Shown piece after piece: positions 61,052-64,000 of a stretch of 64,000 nucleotides of DNA (its first letter is position 1; every line of letters starts with the position of its first letter). The DNA is taken from the NCBI GenBank assembly GCA_033002965.1, contig JAURVB010014433.1, positions 41,233-105,232 of the forward strand. Direction: 5' to 3'. Position numbers and translations under genes: made by a program. The notes below the pieces were generated by a model that searched no databases, was not told where the DNA came from, and saw only the letters and a list, made by a program, of their open reading frames with translations. The stretch comes from Piper betle. Taxonomy: Eukaryota; Streptophyta; Magnoliopsida; Piperales; Piperaceae.

Positions 61052-62300
61052 CCTCTACTCCCAAGATATAGCAGATCAAACACTTCTACACGATTTGAAA
61101 TAGATTCAGGCTTTGATCCATTCTCTAGGAATGAGATAAAGATGGGATAATTGAAAAAGTCTTCTTCAATTAATTAAATTGTCAAGAACATTTCCAAATA
61201 TTATTTAAATCACGAACCCAATTTTCGCTTACAAGGAATCTCAAGGGAACTAAGGAGAAGGCTTTTTTCTTCTTCCAATCACATTCTCGTAAAGGTAGAA
61301 GTAAATAGTGGTCAATGCTCTAATGCACAGAAATTGACGATCAAAATAAAGGCTAAAACCAACTAGTTGAAAAACCACCCAAAAAGGTAACTAATTTTTT
61401 TAAATATGCATTTATTTTGGGCCAAACATCAAACTTAAAATGTTTTTTAAACACATTAATCCAACAAATGGCAAGTGGCCAGATTTGGCCAAACTGATTG
61501 GCGATGATCATATTTGAACATAACAGTAGGAATACAGTCAGCAAGTAGAAAATTACAAGGGTGGAAATTAGTCACTCTTATATTTCTTACTCAAGCAAGT
61601 TATTAGTTTTAGGTGGGTTATTAGGTTTAGAATATATTATTTGAGTTAGAACTCAATTATTTTATTTTATGATTTTTTACCGTATTTTTTATATTTTTCA
61701 GAATATATTTCGTAATATTGACTCGAAGCGGGAACGGGTTAAGTTTTTCTTACAAAACTACCCCCGACCTTCTCCCCTATTTCTTCCCCTGCCTACCGAT
61801 CACCCTTGCCCCCTCTGTTTTGCCACACCACCCCACCGTCTGCTGACCGCCCACTGCCAGCTAGCGATGCCGCCGACTAGTGATGTCATCGTCTCGCCAA
61901 TCTCACCATTCGACGCCACCTCACACACAACAGAGGAGCCCTTGTTTGAACCCACCATTGACGACGCCATGCCCCGGGCAGCAACTACCCCGACAGCCAA
62001 ATGTTGCCGCTAAAAATGATGTCACAAGTCGCTGATGAGGTGGAACATGAGCTAGCATGACTGGGGTGGCGGCGGTGGCGGCGTGGGGAGGGGTTAGGAG
62101 TGGTCTGGGCCAACGTTCCTCTCGAGGCCAAAGTCAGAGTGGTCGAGGAAGACACCGGCACAGAGGAGGCCAGGGCAACAAATAGTGAGCACGGAGGAGA
62201 TAGGGCAGCAATCGGCGGGAGGAGGTCGAGTGGTGGGGGGCGATAGGAGGTCAACTGGAGGCAGGTTAAGGGGGGTGTGGATGGGATGAATTTTATTTTT
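61052..62300. other. Intergenic region, no supported gene
   Basis: 61052-61740 is AT-rich; the minus frame 61353-61544 has no domain. 61750-62280 is GC-rich and codes on both strands for Pro/Ser/Thr-rich or Gly/Val-rich frames (61669-62013 plus, 61985-62341 minus), which I read as compositional. It resembles in style the C-rich stretch at 180-400, so it may be another transposon leader, but I could not establish homology. Confidence 0.35.
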
Positions 62301-62301
62301 A

Positions 62302-62324
62302 GCCGTTGGATTAAATCCAACGGC
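62302..62324. repeat. Perfect palindrome, 11-bp arms
   Basis: GCCGTTGGATT, a single A, then AATCCAACGGC. It lies between the GC-rich stretch and AT-rich DNA, and could mark a small element border or form a hairpin. Confidence 0.7.
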
Positions 62325-62871
62325 CAAAAAAAATCAAGCACAGCCTTGGTTGTACTGCATAACAGGAAACTTTTTCATGTTTACCCTAATTTCATAGAAA
62401 TTTCCATTTGTTATTATATATAGTTACCCTGAAAGCATTGCAACATCGGCAAAGAAATATGCTATTAAAACATATTTTGATACTTAAGAAAGCCTAATTT
62501 AGTTTGGACATAAAAGAAGCCCAATTTAAAGTGTACTTAAAATACCATTTTCTTTTTTTAACAATAGAAAATGAATCCCTCAAACTATAATATCTCTTTT
62601 TCTTGTATGACCCAACAATGAGATGACCACCTCTCAAAAAATAATAATAATAATTTTTTTAAAAAAAAACATTAAGATGGCCTTGTCAGTCGGAGATTTA
62701 GAAGCAAGATAAATCTAAAACCACTTCATATCTAAAATAAAAAATTCTCCAGAAAGAAGAATTCGTTTTAAAAAAAAAAAAAATCAGCTGATCAGCAACC
62801 CCATTGTAGCAGAAACAATGGCCCTGTTTGAATCTTTTCTTATAGAGGTATTAGGTGAAACTTGAAGAATG
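62325..62871. other. Downstream flank of the beta-galactosidase gene
   Basis: AT-rich, with a poly(A) run at 62769-62783. It should contain the 3' UTR of the minus-strand gene ending at 62872; no clear polyadenylation signal was picked out. No other gene is seen. Confidence 0.4.
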
Positions 62872-63918
62872 TCATGTACATGTTGCATCAACTATCAGTG
62901 ATTTTGTTGTTCCTGGACATGGATCACCACCAAAACTCATTGTAGACAGTGACAGTGAGCAACTCTCCTTGCCCACGCACGCCTGAAAAATGTTATCAAC
63001 ATATCAGCCCAGAAATGCTAAGCATAACTCCAATCTTAATCCAAATAAATATTAGTCAATGAAAGAATAATCAAGAATATTATTATAGCATGCAATGTAG
63101 ACATTTCATTAACTAGGAAAAAGGTTCATGATTAGATGAATCTATGCTATTAAACTATAATAACAAACAAACCGCATATTAAGATGCCATGTGTACAAGA
63201 TATTACTTACGTGTACAATCGAAAAGAAGGAAATAAAAAGAGAAAAAAATATGTTAAAGAAAGAGAGGAAAGAGAGAGAGAAAAAGAAAAAGAAAAAAGA
63301 AAGTAACACTTTCTTGTGTAAAATAAAGAGAGAAGGGAAGTGAAAAAATATGTCGAAGAAAGAGTGGAAATAAAAAAAGAAAATAGGAAATATTTTATTG
63401 TGTGTACAAATTGATGTATATTCTATATTTTAAATTATATTTTATTAATTTATATAATATAGTATAATTTTTATAATTTTTAACCATCGGCCTCTTTTGA
63501 CATTTTCAAATTAATAATTTATTTCATATAAGTTAAGATATTTCTTTTATAGATAAATCATGATAATTTTTAACTAACTGTCCATCGCTTGGGTGAACAA
63601 CTAGTCAGTAGTCACATTACCTTTTCTACAACAGATTTAGAATTTGTAGAATGACAACCTCCAACTGCAAAATTTCCAAAATCCGCTATTGGGTTTCCAT
63701 AGCTTGCAAACTCTACGGCCGAAACTCTTCTACCAGAAGGGCACTTGAGTCGCAGAAATGATGAACCCAATCTTCGATGGATGTTGACGGAGAAATGCCC
63801 AAAAGCACTATCTGTTGATATGGATTTCAAGCTGATCTTTGTTGGGTCTCCTCCCATTTCCTCAAAGATGACCAGCTTGTTGTCTGTGGATTGTAGGAAC
63901 TCTCTTGGGACATGATAG
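62872..63918 (-). CDS. Beta-galactosidase (GH35), last two exons with SUEL/galactose-lectin domain; 5' part outside window
   Basis: Plant GH35 beta-galactosidases are secreted enzymes that remove terminal galactose from cell-wall polysaccharides; many end in a SUEL-type lectin domain. Penultimate exon 63918-63621: YHVPREFLQ..., [15 protein letters not shown], the end of the catalytic-side beta domains, then [22 protein letters not shown] and GGCHSTNS, the first half of the lectin domain. The donor AAG/GTAATG is at 63621/63620. The intron is 62983-63620 with acceptor TTTTTCAG. Last exon 62982-62872: [17 protein letters not shown] and VDATCT, then TGA at 62872. Phase is 0 at this junction and both frames are uninterrupted. 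The acceptor of the upstream exon (TGAAG/C) is weaker. One lectin-domain cysteine (usual CG-F before the GxCH) is Phe here. Earlier exons lie beyond 64000. Confidence 0.9.
62983..63620 (-). other. Last intron of the beta-galactosidase gene
   Basis: GT...AG borders on the minus strand (GTAATG at 63620, TTTTTCAG ending at 62983). It contains a purine-rich (plus strand) block at 63220-63410 that appears to be an imperfect duplication, with GTGTACAA at both ends and AAAAAATATGT repeated at 63245 and 63343. Confidence 0.7.
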
Positions 63919-64000
63919 CTTCACATGTAAGTTGCGGATCATTAAACAGTGAAGTAAATATTAATTTTTGACAAAGTTATCAAAGATAAGTTGTTTTTTG

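Overview
The window is nuclear DNA of a flowering plant. It has no bacterial-type operons, it is dominated by plant transposable-element families (CACTA, Ty3/gypsy Tekay-like and Athila-like, Ty1/copia SIRE-like), and the right edge holds two spliced exons of a plant beta-galactosidase. The species cannot be named from the sequence. Nearly everything between 1 and about 60330 is decayed transposon sequence in a nested arrangement. The only host gene I can support is at 62872-63918 on the minus strand, and it continues beyond the window.

Layout from left to right. 1-6216 is a CACTA (En/Spm-like) element on the plus strand, with remains of a TNP2-type protein and of a second Ptta/En-Spm transposase gene. 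6212-31434 is a plus-strand Tekay-like gypsy element (Gypsy-1) with two long LTRs and a broken gag-pol. Four insertions interrupt it: a 1.77-kb sequence in gag (11095-12860), an LTR-like block with a complete Athila-like element nested inside (13338 to about 22454; Athila-like part 14741-21197), about 700 bp in RNase H (about 23905-24600), and, in the 3' LTR, an Athila-like solo LTR (27997-29152) plus a 1-kb element with long inverted repeats (29807-30810).

31442-45925 is a second Tekay-like gypsy (Gypsy-B) on the minus strand. It carries a GC-rich solo LTR in its left LTR (31612-33502) and a 2.9-kb solo LTR in its reverse transcriptase (38209-41097). 45926-60331 is SIRE-like copia material, mostly on the minus strand: LTRs at both ends, gag near 58080-59090, a second zinc knuckle near 52750, and a putative plant transposon protein domain near 48040-48496. 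Two large gypsy LTRs interrupt it (48941-52260 and 52996-56480), and a piece of gag is inverted. 60444-61051 looks like an old hAT-type MITE.

Target-site duplications support the nesting directly: GTATT around both Athila-like insertions, ATAAG, GATAG and CCAAA around three gypsy-type solo LTRs, and TTAGG/TTGGG around Gypsy-1. No element seen here looks autonomous: coding regions carry stops, frameshifts, deletions and insertions. The best-preserved transposon frame is the Athila-like protease-bearing frame at 17700-18521. I see no tRNA, rRNA or CRISPR, and no evidence for a new multi-gene system. The most unusual structures are the inverted-repeat element, the gag-protease-only Athila derivative, the SIRE-like copy with a plant-transposon-protein frame, and a splice-site-like module shared by the gypsy LTRs.
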